From Neorhizobium galegae bv. officinalis (GTDB taxonomy: Bacteria; Pseudomonadota; Alphaproteobacteria; Rhizobiales; Rhizobiaceae), in assembly GCA_000985875.1 (NCBI GenBank), contig CCRI01000008.1, positions 1-64,000 on the forward strand: 64,000 nucleotides of DNA, given 5' to 3'. The translations under genes were made by a program, and so were the position numbers. Under the pieces are notes generated by a model. The model searched no databases. It was not told the origin of the DNA and saw nothing but the letters and a program-made list of their open reading frames with translations. Positions 16,878-25,932 of this stretch are shown one piece after another. The stretch's first letter is position 1; each line of letters starts with the position of its first letter.

Positions 16878-18101
16878 ATGACTGACAGCACTTTCGAAGA
16901 GGACGATGCCGTGCGCGACGCATCGTCCCCGAACACATCGGCCAAGGCCCGTTGGGACGCGGTCATCGCGCTCACCCTCGGCGTTTTCGGCCTCGTGACG
17001 GCGGAGTTCCTGCCGGCGAGCCTGCTCACTCCCATCTCCGCCGATCTCGGCATCAGTCCCGGCGTCGCCGGCCAGACGGTGACGGTGACCGCCGTCGTCG
17101 CGGCGTTCGCCGGCCCCGCAGTCGTGATCGGCACCCGCAGCTTCAACCGGCGCTGGACGCTGTTCGGGCTGACCGCCCTTCTCATCCTCTCCTGCGCGCT
17201 TGCCGCCCTTGCCAATGGCCTGACCGTGCTTCTCGTCTCCCGCGTGCTGCTCGGCGTCGGGCTCGGCGGCTTCTGGGCCATGGCCGGGGCGCTTGCCATG
17301 CGGCTCGTGCCAATGAACCACCTGCCGCGCGCCATGGCGATGATCTTCACCGGCGTTTCGGTGGCGACCGTCATGGCAGCACCGCTCGGCGCCTATATCG
17401 GCTCCACCCTCGGCTGGCGGGCGGCCTTCGTGCTCGCCGGCGCGGTCGGCGTGCTGGCGCTGCTCGCCCAGGCCGTTACGGTCCCTTCGCTGCCGCCTGC
17501 CGGCCACGCCGGGCTCGGCACGCTGGCGGAGGTCCTCAAGCGGCCGAAGATCCGGATCGGCCTCATCGCGACGCTGCTTATAGTCGCCGGCCATTTCGCT
17601 GGCTTCACCTATATCCGCCCCTATCTGGAAGACGTTCCGCGGCTTGACGTCGAGATGGTCTCGCTCGTCCTGCTCGCCTATGGCGTCGGCGGTTTCTTCG
17701 GCAATATCGCCGGGGGGATGATCACCGAACGCAGTTCGACGCTCGGGGTCGTCTTCGCCTCCGGCCTGATCGCCGTGTCCGCCGTGCTTCTCGTTACCCT
17801 TGGGGCTTCGACGGCGGCAGCAGCGGTTGCCATCACGCTCTGGGGTTTTGCCTTCGGCGCCCTGCCGGTCAGCATCCAGAGCTACATCACCCGTGCCGCC
17901 CAGGACGAGGCGGAAAGCGCCGGCGCCCTGCTGCTGACGACCTTCCAGATCGCCATATCCAGCGGTGCCGTGCTCGGCGGCCTGCTGATCGACGCTCAGG
18001 GACCGCTCGGCGTCATGACCTTCCTCGGCATCGCATCCGTTCTCGGTGGGTCGGTCATGGTCATGCGCGGCGGACGCCAGGTGCAGCTCAGCCAGGGCTG
18101 A
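16878..18101 (+). CDS. MFS transporter, drug/purine-type efflux (NepI/AraJ-like)
   Basis: 407 residues with about 12 hydrophobic segments. The opening ALTLGVFGLVTAEFLPASLLTPISADLGIS is the hallmark of the DHA1 efflux branch (AraJ, NepI, SotB). Motif-C-like GLGGFWAMAGALAMRL and the AGALLLTTFQIAISSGAVLGGLLID region agree. Probably exports a small metabolite or drug by proton antiport. ATG 16878 sits 7 bases from AGGA; ATG 16872 is too close. Likely controlled by the divergent AraC regulator. Confidence 0.88.
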   Translation: MTDSTFEEDDAVRDASSPNTSAKARWDAVIALTLGVFGLVTAEFLPASLLTPISADLGISPGVAGQTVTVTAVVAAFAGPAVVIGTRSFNRRWTLFGLTALLILSCALAALANGLTVLLVSRVLLGVGLGGFWAMAGALAMRLVPMNHLPRAMAMIFTGVSVATVMAAPLGAYIGSTLGWRAAFVLAGAVGVLALLAQAVTVPSLPPAGHAGLGTLAEVLKRPKIRIGLIATLLIVAGHFAGFTYIRPYLEDVPRLDVEMVSLVLLAYGVGGFFGNIAGGMITERSSTLGVVFASGLIAVSAVLLVTLGASTAAAAVAITLWGFAFGALPVSIQSYITRAAQDEAESAGALLLTTFQIAISSGAVLGGLLIDAQGPLGVMTFLGIASVLGGSVMVMRGGRQVQLSQG

Positions 18102-18117
18102 GCCTGCCCTCGAAACC

Positions 18118-18151
18118 GTTATCGGCTGCGATCAGTTGCGCAGCCGATAAC
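18118..18151. terminator. Perfect 13-bp hairpin between convergent MFS and ABC permease genes
   Basis: GTTATCGGCTGCG (18118-18130) pairs exactly with CGCAGCCGATAAC (18139-18151) across an 8-base loop. It overlaps the last codons and stop of the ABC permease gene and lies 17 bases after the MFS stop. It has no U-run on either strand, so it may act as a bidirectional block or 3' stabiliser rather than a classical terminator. Confidence 0.5.
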
Positions 18152-18893
18152 CCGTCTTGAAGATCCACCCGAGGATCGACAGGCAGATGACCAGGAACAG
18201 GCCGATCATGCCGAGGCTGATCATCGGATTGACGTCGGCGATCTCGTAGAAGCTCCAGCGGCAGCCAGAGACGAGATAGAGGACAGGATTGAAATGACTG
18301 ACCGTCTGCCAGAAGGGCGGCAGCATGTTGATCGAATAAAAGCTGCCGCCGAGGAAGGTCAAAGGCGGCACGACCAGCATCGGGATGATGTTGAGCTGCT
18401 CGAAATTCTTCGCCCAGATGCCGATGATGAAACCGAACATGCTGAAGGTGATCGCTGTCAGCACCAGGAAAAGCACCATCATGAACGGATGGGCGATGCG
18501 GATGTCGACGAAGAAGGAGGCGGTGGCGAGGATGATCACCCCGATGATCAGCCCCTTGGTCGCGGCGGCACCGACATAACCGATGATGATCTCGGTCATC
18601 GCCACGGGTGCGGAGAGAATCTCGTAGATCGTGCCGGTGAATTTCGGGAAATAGATGCCGATCGACCCGTTGCTGATGCATTGGGTCAAAAGCGTCAGCA
18701 TGATCAGGCCGGGCGTGATGAACGACCCGTAGGAGACACCCTCGACCGTCTGGATGCGCGAGCCGATCGCGGTGCCGAAGACAATGAAATAGAGCGAGGT
18801 GGTGATGACCGGCGAGATGACGCTCTGCAGCAGCGTGCGCTGCAATCGAGCCATCTCGAAGAGATAGATGGACTTGATCGCTTCGAAATTCAT
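18132..18893 (-). CDS. ABC-2 type exporter permease (YadH-like)
   Basis: 253 residues with six hydrophobic segments. The ABC-2 signatures [14 protein letters not shown], the [24 protein letters not shown] loop and [18 protein letters not shown] match the YadH/NodJ-type permease family. With the upstream ATPase it forms an inner-membrane exporter of unknown substrate. Coupled by a 4-base overlap to the ATPase gene. Its last codons form one arm of the convergent hairpin. Confidence 0.9.
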   Translation of the reverse strand: MNFEAIKSIYLFEMARLQRTLLQSVISPVITTSLYFIVFGTAIGSRIQTVEGVSYGSFITPGLIMLTLLTQCISNGSIGIYFPKFTGTIYEILSAPVAMTEIIIGYVGAAATKGLIIGVIILATASFFVDIRIAHPFMMVLFLVLTAITFSMFGFIIGIWAKNFEQLNIIPMLVVPPLTFLGGSFYSINMLPPFWQTVSHFNPVLYLVSGCRWSFYEIADVNPMISLGMIGLFLVICLSILGWIFKTGYRLRN

Positions 18894-19816
18894 GCGTCTT
18901 CTCCCACCAGCGCCACGAAAATATCCTCAAGCGAGCTCTGTCGCGTGGAAAGATCGCGGAAATGAATGTTTTCTGCGGCAAGTGTCGACAGCAGCGATGC
19001 GATCGTGCCCTGCCCTTCCTCGCCCTGGTATTCGTGGACCAGCGCCGTCCCGTCGTCTGAAAGCGTCAGGTTGTAGGCACTCAGGCTTTCAGGCAGCGCC
19101 TTCAGAGGCTCTGTCAGCTCGAGCCGGAGCTGCTTACGGCCGAGCTTCTTCATCAGCGCCGCTTTTTCTTCGATCAGCAGCAGCTTGCCACCGTTGATGA
19201 CGCCCACCCGGTCGGCGATCTCTTCCGCCTCCTCGATATAATGGGTGGTGAGGATGATGGTCACGCCGCTCGCACGCAGCTTCTCGACCAGCTGCCACAT
19301 CTCCCGGCGCAGGTTGACATCGACACCGGCGGTCGGCTCGTCGAGGAAGAGAATTTTCGGCTCATGGGCGAGCGCCTTGGCGATCATCACCCGCCGCTTC
19401 ATGCCGCCCGAAAGCTCGCGCAGCATGCTGTCCTTCTTGCTCCACAGCGACAGTTCCTTGAGGATGCTCTCGACGAGCGCCGGATTGGGCTTCTTGCCGT
19501 AGACGCCGCGGGAAAAATTCACCGTGCTCCAGACTGTCTCGAACATGTCGGTCGTCAGTTCCTGCGGTACCAGCCCGATCTGCGAGCGCGTCTGACGGAA
19601 GTCCCTGACGACGTCGTGGCCGCCGACCAGCACCTTGCCGGTCGAAGGATTGACGAGGCCGCAGATGATCGAGATCAGCGTCGTCTTGCCGGCTCCGTTG
19701 GGGCCGAGAAGCGCGAGGATCTCTCCTTCCTCGATCTCGAGGTCGACACCCTTCAGCGCCTGGAACCCGTTCTCGTAGGTCTTGGTGAGTTTATCTATGG
19801 AAACAACGGAGGCCAT
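18890..19816 (-). CDS. ABC exporter ATP-binding protein (YadG-like)
   Basis: 308 residues from ATG 19816. Complete nucleotide-binding domain: Walker [11 protein letters not shown]-loop GLVPQE, signature LSGGMKRR, Walker [13 protein letters not shown] and switch His in LTTHY. A C-terminal ~90-residue extension ([11 protein letters not shown]..) is typical for the YadG/CcmA-like exporters. Powers the permease encoded next. A TTG at 19834 could extend it six residues, but the ATG fits better. Confidence 0.92.
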   Translation of the reverse strand: MASVVSIDKLTKTYENGFQALKGVDLEIEEGEILALLGPNGAGKTTLISIICGLVNPSTGKVLVGGHDVVRDFRQTRSQIGLVPQELTTDMFETVWSTVNFSRGVYGKKPNPALVESILKELSLWSKKDSMLRELSGGMKRRVMIAKALAHEPKILFLDEPTAGVDVNLRREMWQLVEKLRASGVTIILTTHYIEEAEEIADRVGVINGGKLLLIEEKAALMKKLGRKQLRLELTEPLKALPESLSAYNLTLSDDGTALVHEYQGEEGQGTIASLLSTLAAENIHFRDLSTRQSSLEDIFVALVGEDA

Positions 19817-19917
19817 GCGGGACGGTCTTCTCAAGGAATCGATTTGCGGGATGCGCCGCGAATATAGGCACCCAAACCCTCGAAACCATCCCTCGTGGAA
19901 GAATATTGCTCACGGTT

Positions 19918-20736
19918 TCAGAGGATAATCGACGTGAAGAATTGCGCCGAGATGAGGATCAGGAAGATGCCGAAGCCGATTTCGAGCTGCCGCTTCGACA
20001 TGACATGCGCCAGCCGCGCACCGATCGGCGCCATGTAGAGCGTGATCGGGATCAGCAGCGCCACAGCCAGCCAGTTGATATAACCGGTCGAGAACGGCGG
20101 CAGGCCGGGCTTCCCCCAGCCGCCCCGGACATAACCGGCGAGCCCCGGCAGCGAAATCAGCACGCCGACGCCCGAGGAGGTCGCCACCCCCTGGTGGATC
20201 GACCGGCCGTAGAGGGTCATGAACGTGTTGTTGAGGATGCCGCCGCCGATGCCCATCAGGCCGGACAGTATGCCGATACCGGTACCGACCAGGAACTTGA
20301 GAGGATTGCCCGGCAGGTCATCGCCAAGCTTCCAACTGGCGCGATTGAAGATCATCCGGAAGGCAAGCACGAGCGCGATGACCGCGAAGATCAGCTGCAG
20401 TTCCGCGCTGGTCGCCTTGGCGGCGATGACGGTTGCAACCAGCGTGCCGAGCGGCACCGCGACGAGCCAGCCCTTCAGCAGATCGGTATCGACCGCGCCG
20501 CGCTGCCGGTGCGCCATGTAGGAGCGGATCGAGGTGGGCACGATGATCGCCAGCGACGTGCCGAGCGCCAGCTGCATGCGCACGTCCTCGGGAACGCCGA
20601 GCAGGCCGAAGACATGGAAGAAGATCGGCACTAGGATCGCACCGCCGCCGATTCCGAACATGCCGGCGAGAATCCCGGCGACCGCGCCGCCGGCCAGAAG
20701 CGCCAGGATGAAGGGGAAAATCGCTGCGATGGACAA
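19918..20736 (-). CDS. TauE/SafE-family (sulfite exporter/DUF81) permease
   Basis: 272 residues from TTG 20736, which has GGAG 8 bases upstream and brings the protein straight into its first helix; ATG 20781 would add 15 residues rich in Arg and lacks a site. About eight membrane segments with the internal repeat signature GGAVAGILAGMFGIGGGAIL and GLMGIGGGILNNTFM that defines the family. Probably exports a small anion (sulfite, sulfonate) or imports formate-like compounds; substrate unknown. Separate transcription unit from the ABC exporter. Confidence 0.87.
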   Translation of the reverse strand: MSIAAIFPFILALLAGGAVAGILAGMFGIGGGAILVPIFFHVFGLLGVPEDVRMQLALGTSLAIIVPTSIRSYMAHRQRGAVDTDLLKGWLVAVPLGTLVATVIAAKATSAELQLIFAVIALVLAFRMIFNRASWKLGDDLPGNPLKFLVGTGIGILSGLMGIGGGILNNTFMTLYGRSIHQGVATSSGVGVLISLPGLAGYVRGGWGKPGLPPFSTGYINWLAVALLIPITLYMAPIGARLAHVMSKRQLEIGFGIFLILISAQFFTSIIL

Positions 20737-20956
20737 ATTGCGGTCTCCAGTCCGACATCGGGTCCGAAGAAGGAGGTTCATCCACTGCCGCTGTCATTTT
20801 TCCGTGACGTTCTTACAGCATTGTCCCCATCAGGCAAGCAACGGTCCCGCCTTTTACGCCGCACGTAACCTCTTGCGCGACCGTCATGACCAGAGCGTTT
20901 CAGTCATTCTCATTTCCGCTTGCCGCATGCGTACTGTTTTCAAGTATAAGTTCTTG

Positions 20957-21032
20957 CGTAACCGGAAGCACGGCTCCTCCCCGCGAGCCCCACCTCCACC
21001 CTCGCCGGCTCCCTGAGCCGGCTTTCTTTTTT
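20957..21032 (+). ncRNA. Candidate small RNA with anti-Shine-Dalgarno loop and strong terminator
   Basis: Between the leftward TauE gene and the leftward MmcQ gene, on the opposite strand, there is a hexamer pair (TTGCCG 20920-20925, TATAAG 20945-20950, 19-base spacer) followed by about 75 bases ending in a perfect terminator. The body has a hairpin GGCTC/GAGCC exposing a CTCCCCG loop and a second C-rich segment CACCTCCACC. Exposed CCUCC-type loops plus a U-rich 3' end are the pattern of the rhizobial alpha-r14/cuckoo-type Hfq-dependent sRNAs. No protein frame fits. The 5' end is estimated. Confidence 0.5.
21004..21032 (+). terminator. Strong Rho-independent terminator (orphan, no gene upstream on this strand)
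   Basis: GCCGGCTC paired with GAGCCGGC (8 bp, perfect), CCT loop, then TTTCTTTTTT. The neighbouring genes run the other way, so it must end a transcript starting in the intergenic space, supporting the sRNA call. Confidence 0.8.
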
Positions 21033-21279
21033 GACGGGCGGTTCGAGCCGATCCGGCTCAGGTGCTTGAGTGAGACCCGGCACGCCATGGGCTTGGTCAG
21101 CGCGCCGGGTCCCGTTGCCGCAGCAGGGGTAAGGCCGCGGGGGGGCGGGCTGCGGCGTCGCCACTCTTGCTTCGCCGGCGCTTATGGTTCCAGTTTGGTT
21201 TCCGGATATGGTTTATGGACGGTTAATGTCCACAGGCTGACAGTCGCTTCGTGTCTCAGGGGTATCGGGCTCGGGCAGT
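21033..21279. other. Intergenic, no gene recognised
   Basis: Rest of the 540-base gap between the TauE and MmcQ genes. It contains an 8-bp inverted repeat GACCCGGC/GCCGGGTC (around 21074-21113) and a short TGGAC/GTCCA stem near 21216-21233. Frames here are not protein-like. Confidence 0.4.
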
Positions 21280-21603
21280 TCAGGCGCGGCGTTTGCCGGG
21301 AAGCGCATGCCGCCACGCCGTTTCCAGCGCGTCGCGGAGATCCGCCTCTTCGAGTTCCGAGAGAATCGCCGTCGTCCAGCCCTGACGGCCCCAGGCGTTC
21401 GGAACCGGCGAAAAGGCGTTCGGCAGCATCTCGCATTTGATCTGCTGCTCGTCCGGCGTGAACTTGAAATTCGCGGTCAGTCCGTCGGCCACCAGCGTAA
21501 CGTAGATGCGCCTGACCTTGAACGCCGCCCTGTCGAAATGCGGTGCTTCGGCGGTTCCTTCCAGGGCAAGGGCCAGATTGCGGAGCATGTCGGCATTGGT
21601 CAT
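21280..21603 (-). CDS. MmcQ/YjbR-family protein
   Basis: 107 residues with the CyaY-like fold of the MmcQ/YjbR family: ALALEGTAEAPHFDRAAFKVRRIYVTL, FKFTPDEQQIKCEMLPNAFSPVPNAWG and W-T-A-I-L-L-like helix followed by DALETAWRHALP. Members are small DNA-binding-like proteins with no firmly established role. It starts 9 bases after the extensin-like gene ends, so it likely rides on that transcript. Confidence 0.85.
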   Translation of the reverse strand: MTNADMLRNLALALEGTAEAPHFDRAAFKVRRIYVTLVADGLTANFKFTPDEQQIKCEMLPNAFSPVPNAWGRQGWTTAILSELEEADLRDALETAWRHALPGKRRA

Positions 21604-21612
21604 CGCCGGACC

Positions 21613-23061
21613 TCAGCTGCAATAGCGCTTGCCGCTCCTGCGGGAGCGCAGGTCGAAGTGAAAATGGTTCCAGTGTTCCGCGTTGCTGCCCGGACCCAGC
21701 ACGGTGTTGAAATATTTGCAGCTGTCGTTGCGCACCGCCTTCAGGAGACCGCCTTCGCGCATCGAGAACAGGCCCTTCTTGCGCACGTCGATCTCGTGGC
21801 CGTCCTTCAGGACGATCTGACCGATATCGATGGCGTTGCCCTTGGCATGCTCGGACATCGGGTTGTTGCGCTGGTTGCTGTTGTTCATCCGCCGGCAGGA
21901 ATAACCGCCCATCGGCACGATCTTCTGGATGCCGGTGAGATAGCGGTAGCGGGCGGAAGGAGCGAGCTCGTTCTTGACCCATTTGGCAAAGGCGAGCGTC
22001 GTCTGGCAGTTCAGCGTGACGGCCGGCTTGACGTCGATATTGCCGGACAGGCCGGAGAGTTTCACCGGATAAGGCACCCTGCAGCTCGGGCCTGCGTCGA
22101 TGGGCGGCCGGTCGTCGAATTCGACGCCGAGGCGCCTCAGCTCCGCGCGGCAGCTCACTTCCGACCGCGGCATCACATCGCGCTGCCAGGGCATATCGCG
22201 CTGGCTCATCGGGCCGCTGTCGCTCATCGGGTTGTTGGGGCGTAGCATCGCCACCTGCTGGGTGCCGGCAGGTGCCCGGCTTGGCGGGATGACGCGAGAC
22301 CCGTCGCTCCAGGTCATATCGTTGTTCGCCAGGTCGCCCTGCAGGCCGGCGCCCTGGCGCTTCGGCGGCACGAGCACGCGGTCGTCGTTCGTGGACTGGG
22401 GCATCTGCTGCGAGATCGGCTGGCGGCGTGGCTGCAGCGCGCGGGGATTGTCGGTGCCGATGCCGTCGACGACGGGCTGGTCGCCGACACCTTCGGCGAT
22501 ATCGGAATCCTGCTCCTCGGCAAGTCCCGTCACGTCGCTCTCGTCGGGACCGAAACCAAGTTCGGCGTCGATGTTGACGCCCTCTTCCGGAATGGTCATC
22601 GGTCCGGCATTGCGGGCCGTGTTGCGGCCTCCGACGGATGCCTGCTGCTGCATCGCCTCGTCGCTGTCGATCATCGGCAGGCGGCCCTGGCGGGCGGGCG
22701 CCGGCTGCTGCGACACAGGTGCATTCAGGGGCGCGGACTGCACCTCAGCCGGGGCCCGCAGGTAATGGCCGCCGTCATTGGCGCCGGAACCGGGATAGGC
22801 CGAATTGGGGTAACCGGTGCCGGCGAGATTCGGCGTGTCCGCGTAGTTCACGCCGCTTGCCTGCGAAACCGGGGCCGGGTTCGTGGGATAGGCCTGCTGG
22901 GAAACCCGCTCGCCCGGGATGTCGCGCATCGGCTGGATCGCCCCGACCCGGCCATTGTCGATCGGCGCGGGCGGAACGAGGTCCCCGGCGGAACAGGCAG
23001 CCAGCATTGTCGGGATGATCAGCGAGCCGATCACCCGCCGAGAAAGGGGAGCATACGCCAT
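21613..23061 (-). CDS. Extensin-like C-terminal domain lipoprotein
   Basis: 482 residues from ATG 23061. A lipoprotein signal (hydrophobic GSLIIPTMLAAC, lipobox LAAC with Cys about 23) anchors it to a membrane. The next ~300 residues are low complexity (Gln, Pro, Asn, Asp). The last ~170 residues form the extensin-like domain, with CRAELRRLGVEFDDRPPI, the paired Cys (CRVPYP, TLNCQTTLAFAKWV), YSCRRMNN and the C-terminal HWNHFHFDL-like zinc motif of LAS-superfamily peptidases. Likely a cell-wall or periplasmic hydrolase. The N-terminus lies close to the end of the degraded oxidoreductase gene. Confidence 0.88.
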   Translation of the reverse strand: MAYAPLSRRVIGSLIIPTMLAACSAGDLVPPAPIDNGRVGAIQPMRDIPGERVSQQAYPTNPAPVSQASGVNYADTPNLAGTGYPNSAYPGSGANDGGHYLRAPAEVQSAPLNAPVSQQPAPARQGRLPMIDSDEAMQQQASVGGRNTARNAGPMTIPEEGVNIDAELGFGPDESDVTGLAEEQDSDIAEGVGDQPVVDGIGTDNPRALQPRRQPISQQMPQSTNDDRVLVPPKRQGAGLQGDLANNDMTWSDGSRVIPPSRAPAGTQQVAMLRPNNPMSDSGPMSQRDMPWQRDVMPRSEVSCRAELRRLGVEFDDRPPIDAGPSCRVPYPVKLSGLSGNIDVKPAVTLNCQTTLAFAKWVKNELAPSARYRYLTGIQKIVPMGGYSCRRMNNSNQRNNPMSEHAKGNAIDIGQIVLKDGHEIDVRKKGLFSMREGGLLKAVRNDSCKYFNTVLGPGSNAEHWNHFHFDLRSRRSGKRYCS

Positions 23062-23181
23062 ACCAGTTGCCACTCTTCCGGTGCCGAAATGACACACGCT
23101 GAGAGTTTAGGCAAAGTCGGTAAATGAACCTTTGAGGAATCAAGGCCCTTTCGTGACCTTTCGATGCAATTTGCGGTCGTT

Positions 23182-23741
23182 TCAGGATGCTCGCCTTCCC
23201 GTGGCCGCCATTCTGGCGACCCATTTCGCGCCATCGAAATTCCCGGCATTGACCGTGCCGGCCGGATGCCGGCGAAATGCAGGATGCCGATTTTCAGCGC
23301 TTTCAGGCTGTGGCATCCGTAGACGATCCGGTAGTACCAGGCAGGCATGCCCATGGTGATCACCACCCGCGCCGACTTGCCGCTCAGAAGGCCGCTGTCG
23401 AACGGTCCCCGCGACGTATCGTAGGCAAAGCCCGGCCGCGCCACCTGTTCCAGGAACGCCTTGACGAGCGCCGGCATCGAGCCGAGCCAGAGCGGATAGA
23501 CGAAGACCAAGTGGTCCGCCCGTCTGATCTTCACCTGCGCGTCGAGGATCGGCGGGCTGAGCGTCCCGTGCTGCTGCTCCTTCTGCGAGGTCAGGAACGG
23601 CACGCCGATGCGGGCGAGCTCGATGCGCTCGACAGAATGCCCGCCGGCCTCGGCTCCCCTGGCATAGGCGTCGGCCAGCGCATGACAGAGATGCGGCTCG
23701 GCGGCGTCCGGGTGTCCCTGGATGATCACGATCCTCGTCAT
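23182..23741 (-). pseudogene. NAD(P)H-dependent flavodoxin-fold oxidoreductase (MdaB/NQO-like), apparent frameshift
   Basis: From ATG 23741 the frame encodes RIVIIQGHPDAAEPHLCHAL, FVYPLWLGSMPALVKAFLEQV and VVITMGMPAWYYR, all family motifs of FMN-dependent quinone reductases. After HFAGI (about 23250) the same frame turns non-protein-like and runs on to 23031, inside the extensin signal peptide. One base out of phase, a sensible end appears (GTVNAGNFDGAKWVARMAATG, stop at 23182), giving about 186 residues, the family length. I read this as one missing base: a real frameshift or a sequencing error. Confidence 0.65.
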
Positions 23742-23823
23742 CATAGTCTCCGTTGAAGGTGCCCGAGCGTTTAGGGACAACGGAGGTCCGCGTATTTGAC
23801 CCTCGTCAATGCGGCCGGCGTCA

Positions 23824-23857
23824 AAAGGCCGCCGGGCTTGTCGCGCCGGCGGCCTTT
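23824..23857 (-). terminator. Rho-independent terminator of the chemoreceptor gene
   Basis: 12-bp perfect stem (AAAGGCCGCCGG with CCGGCGGCCTTT) and 10-base loop, 26 bases past the chemoreceptor stop. On the minus strand the stem ends in TTTT. Could also act weakly on the plus strand. Confidence 0.75.
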
Positions 23858-23882
23858 GTCTCTTAGCGGTGATCAGTGCGGA

Positions 23883-25721
23883 TCAGGCGGCGCGGGCGCG
23901 CGACACATGACCGGCGTGGGCCCCGCGGCCGCCGTCAGCGAGCCTGAAGGCCGAAAGAAGGCCCTGCAGGTGCAGGCTCTGTTCGGCAAGCGTCTGGCTC
24001 GCCGCGGTGGTTTCCTCGACCATCGCCGCGTTCTGCTGGGTCATCTGGTCCATGTGGTTGACGGAGGAATTGATCTCCTGAAGCCCGGTCGCCTGTTCGC
24101 GGGCGGCCGTCGCAATCGTGTCCACATGGGCGTTGACCCGTTCGACAAGGGTGGCGATTTCGACCAGCGCGTCGCCGGTGGAGCGCACCAGCGCCACGCC
24201 GCCTTCCACCTCGCGGGCGGAATTGCTGATCAGCGTCTTGATCTCCTTGGCGGCATTGGCGGAACGCTGCGCCAGTTCACGCACTTCCTGCGCCACGACC
24301 GCAAAGCCCCTACCCGCCTCGCCGGCCCGCGCCGCCTCGACGCCGGCATTCAGCGCCAGAAGGTTGGTCTGGAAGGCGATCTCGTCGATCACCGAGATGA
24401 TCTGGTTGATGCGGCTGGAGCTCTCCTCGATGCGGCCCATGGCGTCGATCGCATTGCGGACGATCTCGCCCGAGCGGCCGGCGCTGTCCTTGGTCTCGCT
24501 GACCATGGTGCGGGCCTCGACCGCCCGTTCGGATGCGGTGCGGACGGTTGCAGTGATCTCGTCGAGCGCCGCTGCGGTCTCTTCGAGCGCCGCCGCCTGC
24601 TGCTCGGTGCGCTTGGAGAGATGGCCCGTCGCTCCGGAAATGTCCGAGGCGCTGTCGCGTACGACGAGGCTCGTCTCGGAAATCGCCGCGATCGCCTGGT
24701 GCAGCGAACTGACCGCGGCATTGAAGTCGTGGCGGAGTTTCGCATAGTCCTCGCCGATATCGGCAAGCGCCACGGAAAGGTCGCCCCCGGCCAGCGCCTC
24801 GAGCGCCCGGCCGAGCTCGCTGATCGCGCGTCCCTGGCGATCGGCGGCAGCCGTCATGGTGCGCTCGTTGTCGGAACGCTCGCTGGCGATCATGCGGGCC
24901 TGTTCGGCCTCGCGAGCCTGCAACTGGGCGCGTTCGTCGACGGAGTCGCGCAGCACGGAAAGCGCCCGGGCCATGTCGCCGATCTCGTTCTTCTGTTCGG
25001 TGCAGGGGACGGTGACACGCGCCTCGCCCGATGCGATCGACTGCAGAGCCTGCTTGATCTTGCCGATCGGGCCGGTCACCGTCTTGACCACGAATGTGGC
25101 GCCGGCGATCAGCACCAGCGCGCCGATGCCGAACATCGAGGCGAAGTTGATCGCGTCGCGCCGGAACATGGCGTGCAGGTCGTCCACATAGACGCCAGTG
25201 CCGACGATCCAGCCCCAGGGAGCGAAACCGGCCACATGCGAATACTTCTCGACCGGCTGCTCGGCGCCGGGCTTCGGCCAGTAGTAATCGACGAAGCCCT
25301 TGCCGGTCGAGCTTGCCTTGACGGCGTTGACGAACTCGACGAACAGGAACTTGCCGTTCGGATCCTTGTCGTTCGACAGGTCCTTGCCGTTCAGCTCCGC
25401 CTTGATCGGATGCATGACCATCCGCGGCAGCATGTCGTTGATCCAGAAATAGCCGCTGCCCTCGCCGTAACGCATCACCGAGATGACGGCCTTGGCTTCG
25501 CTCTGGGCCTGTTCGCGGGTCATGGCACCCGAAGCCTCCAGAGCCTGGTATTTCTTGAGCACGGTCAGCGCCACATCGTTCATCTGAGCAAGGCCCGCCT
25601 TCCGTTCCCGTTCCGACGAGGCGTAGCTCTGGAACAGGCTGAAGGTCATGGCGCCGCCCAGAATGACGAGCGACAGCAGCACGAGACTATAAAGGCGCCA
25701 GGAAATGGCGAGACGTTGCAT
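23883..25721 (-). CDS. Methyl-accepting chemotaxis protein with Cache sensor
   Basis: 612 residues. TM1 about 9-30, a periplasmic single-Cache domain to about 190 (GYFWINDM, DPNGKFLFVEFVN, GFAPWGWIVGTGVYVDD), TM2 about 192-214, HAMP about 215-268, then the signalling domain with the hairpin tip IDEIAFQTNLLALNAGVEAARAGEAGRGFAVVAQEVRELAQRSA. The sCache_2 class usually binds small carboxylates or similar ligands. The C-terminus ends in Ala/Arg without a CheR/CheB-binding pentapeptide. Transmits to CheA-CheW; single-gene unit. Confidence 0.93.
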   Translation of the reverse strand: MQRLAISWRLYSLVLLSLVILGGAMTFSLFQSYASSERERKAGLAQMNDVALTVLKKYQALEASGAMTREQAQSEAKAVISVMRYGEGSGYFWINDMLPRMVMHPIKAELNGKDLSNDKDPNGKFLFVEFVNAVKASSTGKGFVDYYWPKPGAEQPVEKYSHVAGFAPWGWIVGTGVYVDDLHAMFRRDAINFASMFGIGALVLIAGATFVVKTVTGPIGKIKQALQSIASGEARVTVPCTEQKNEIGDMARALSVLRDSVDERAQLQAREAEQARMIASERSDNERTMTAAADRQGRAISELGRALEALAGGDLSVALADIGEDYAKLRHDFNAAVSSLHQAIAAISETSLVVRDSASDISGATGHLSKRTEQQAAALEETAAALDEITATVRTASERAVEARTMVSETKDSAGRSGEIVRNAIDAMGRIEESSSRINQIISVIDEIAFQTNLLALNAGVEAARAGEAGRGFAVVAQEVRELAQRSANAAKEIKTLISNSAREVEGGVALVRSTGDALVEIATLVERVNAHVDTIATAAREQATGLQEINSSVNHMDQMTQQNAAMVEETTAASQTLAEQSLHLQGLLSAFRLADGGRGAHAGHVSRARAA

Positions 25722-25932
25722 GAGGTCCCCCTTATGTGCAATTCGCCTTAAATTCTAATGGCCGTTGGTTACCAGGTGGTGAAGCGCACGAAAATCGCGA
25801 TTGACGCGAATTAGCCCGACCTAAATTATTGATGTTGCAACATTTTTTCTTTGAGTTTCCTTCCTCCTCGCGTCCGGTTAGTCTCGCGGCGGGAGGAGTC
25901 GCCCTGGAAACCGCTGCGAAAGAGAGATGACG

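Noticed and set aside
23796-25751. Plus-strand 651-codon open frame
   Set aside because: Exact antisense of the chemoreceptor gene, whose domains are unmistakable; the frame has no family motif or ribosome site.
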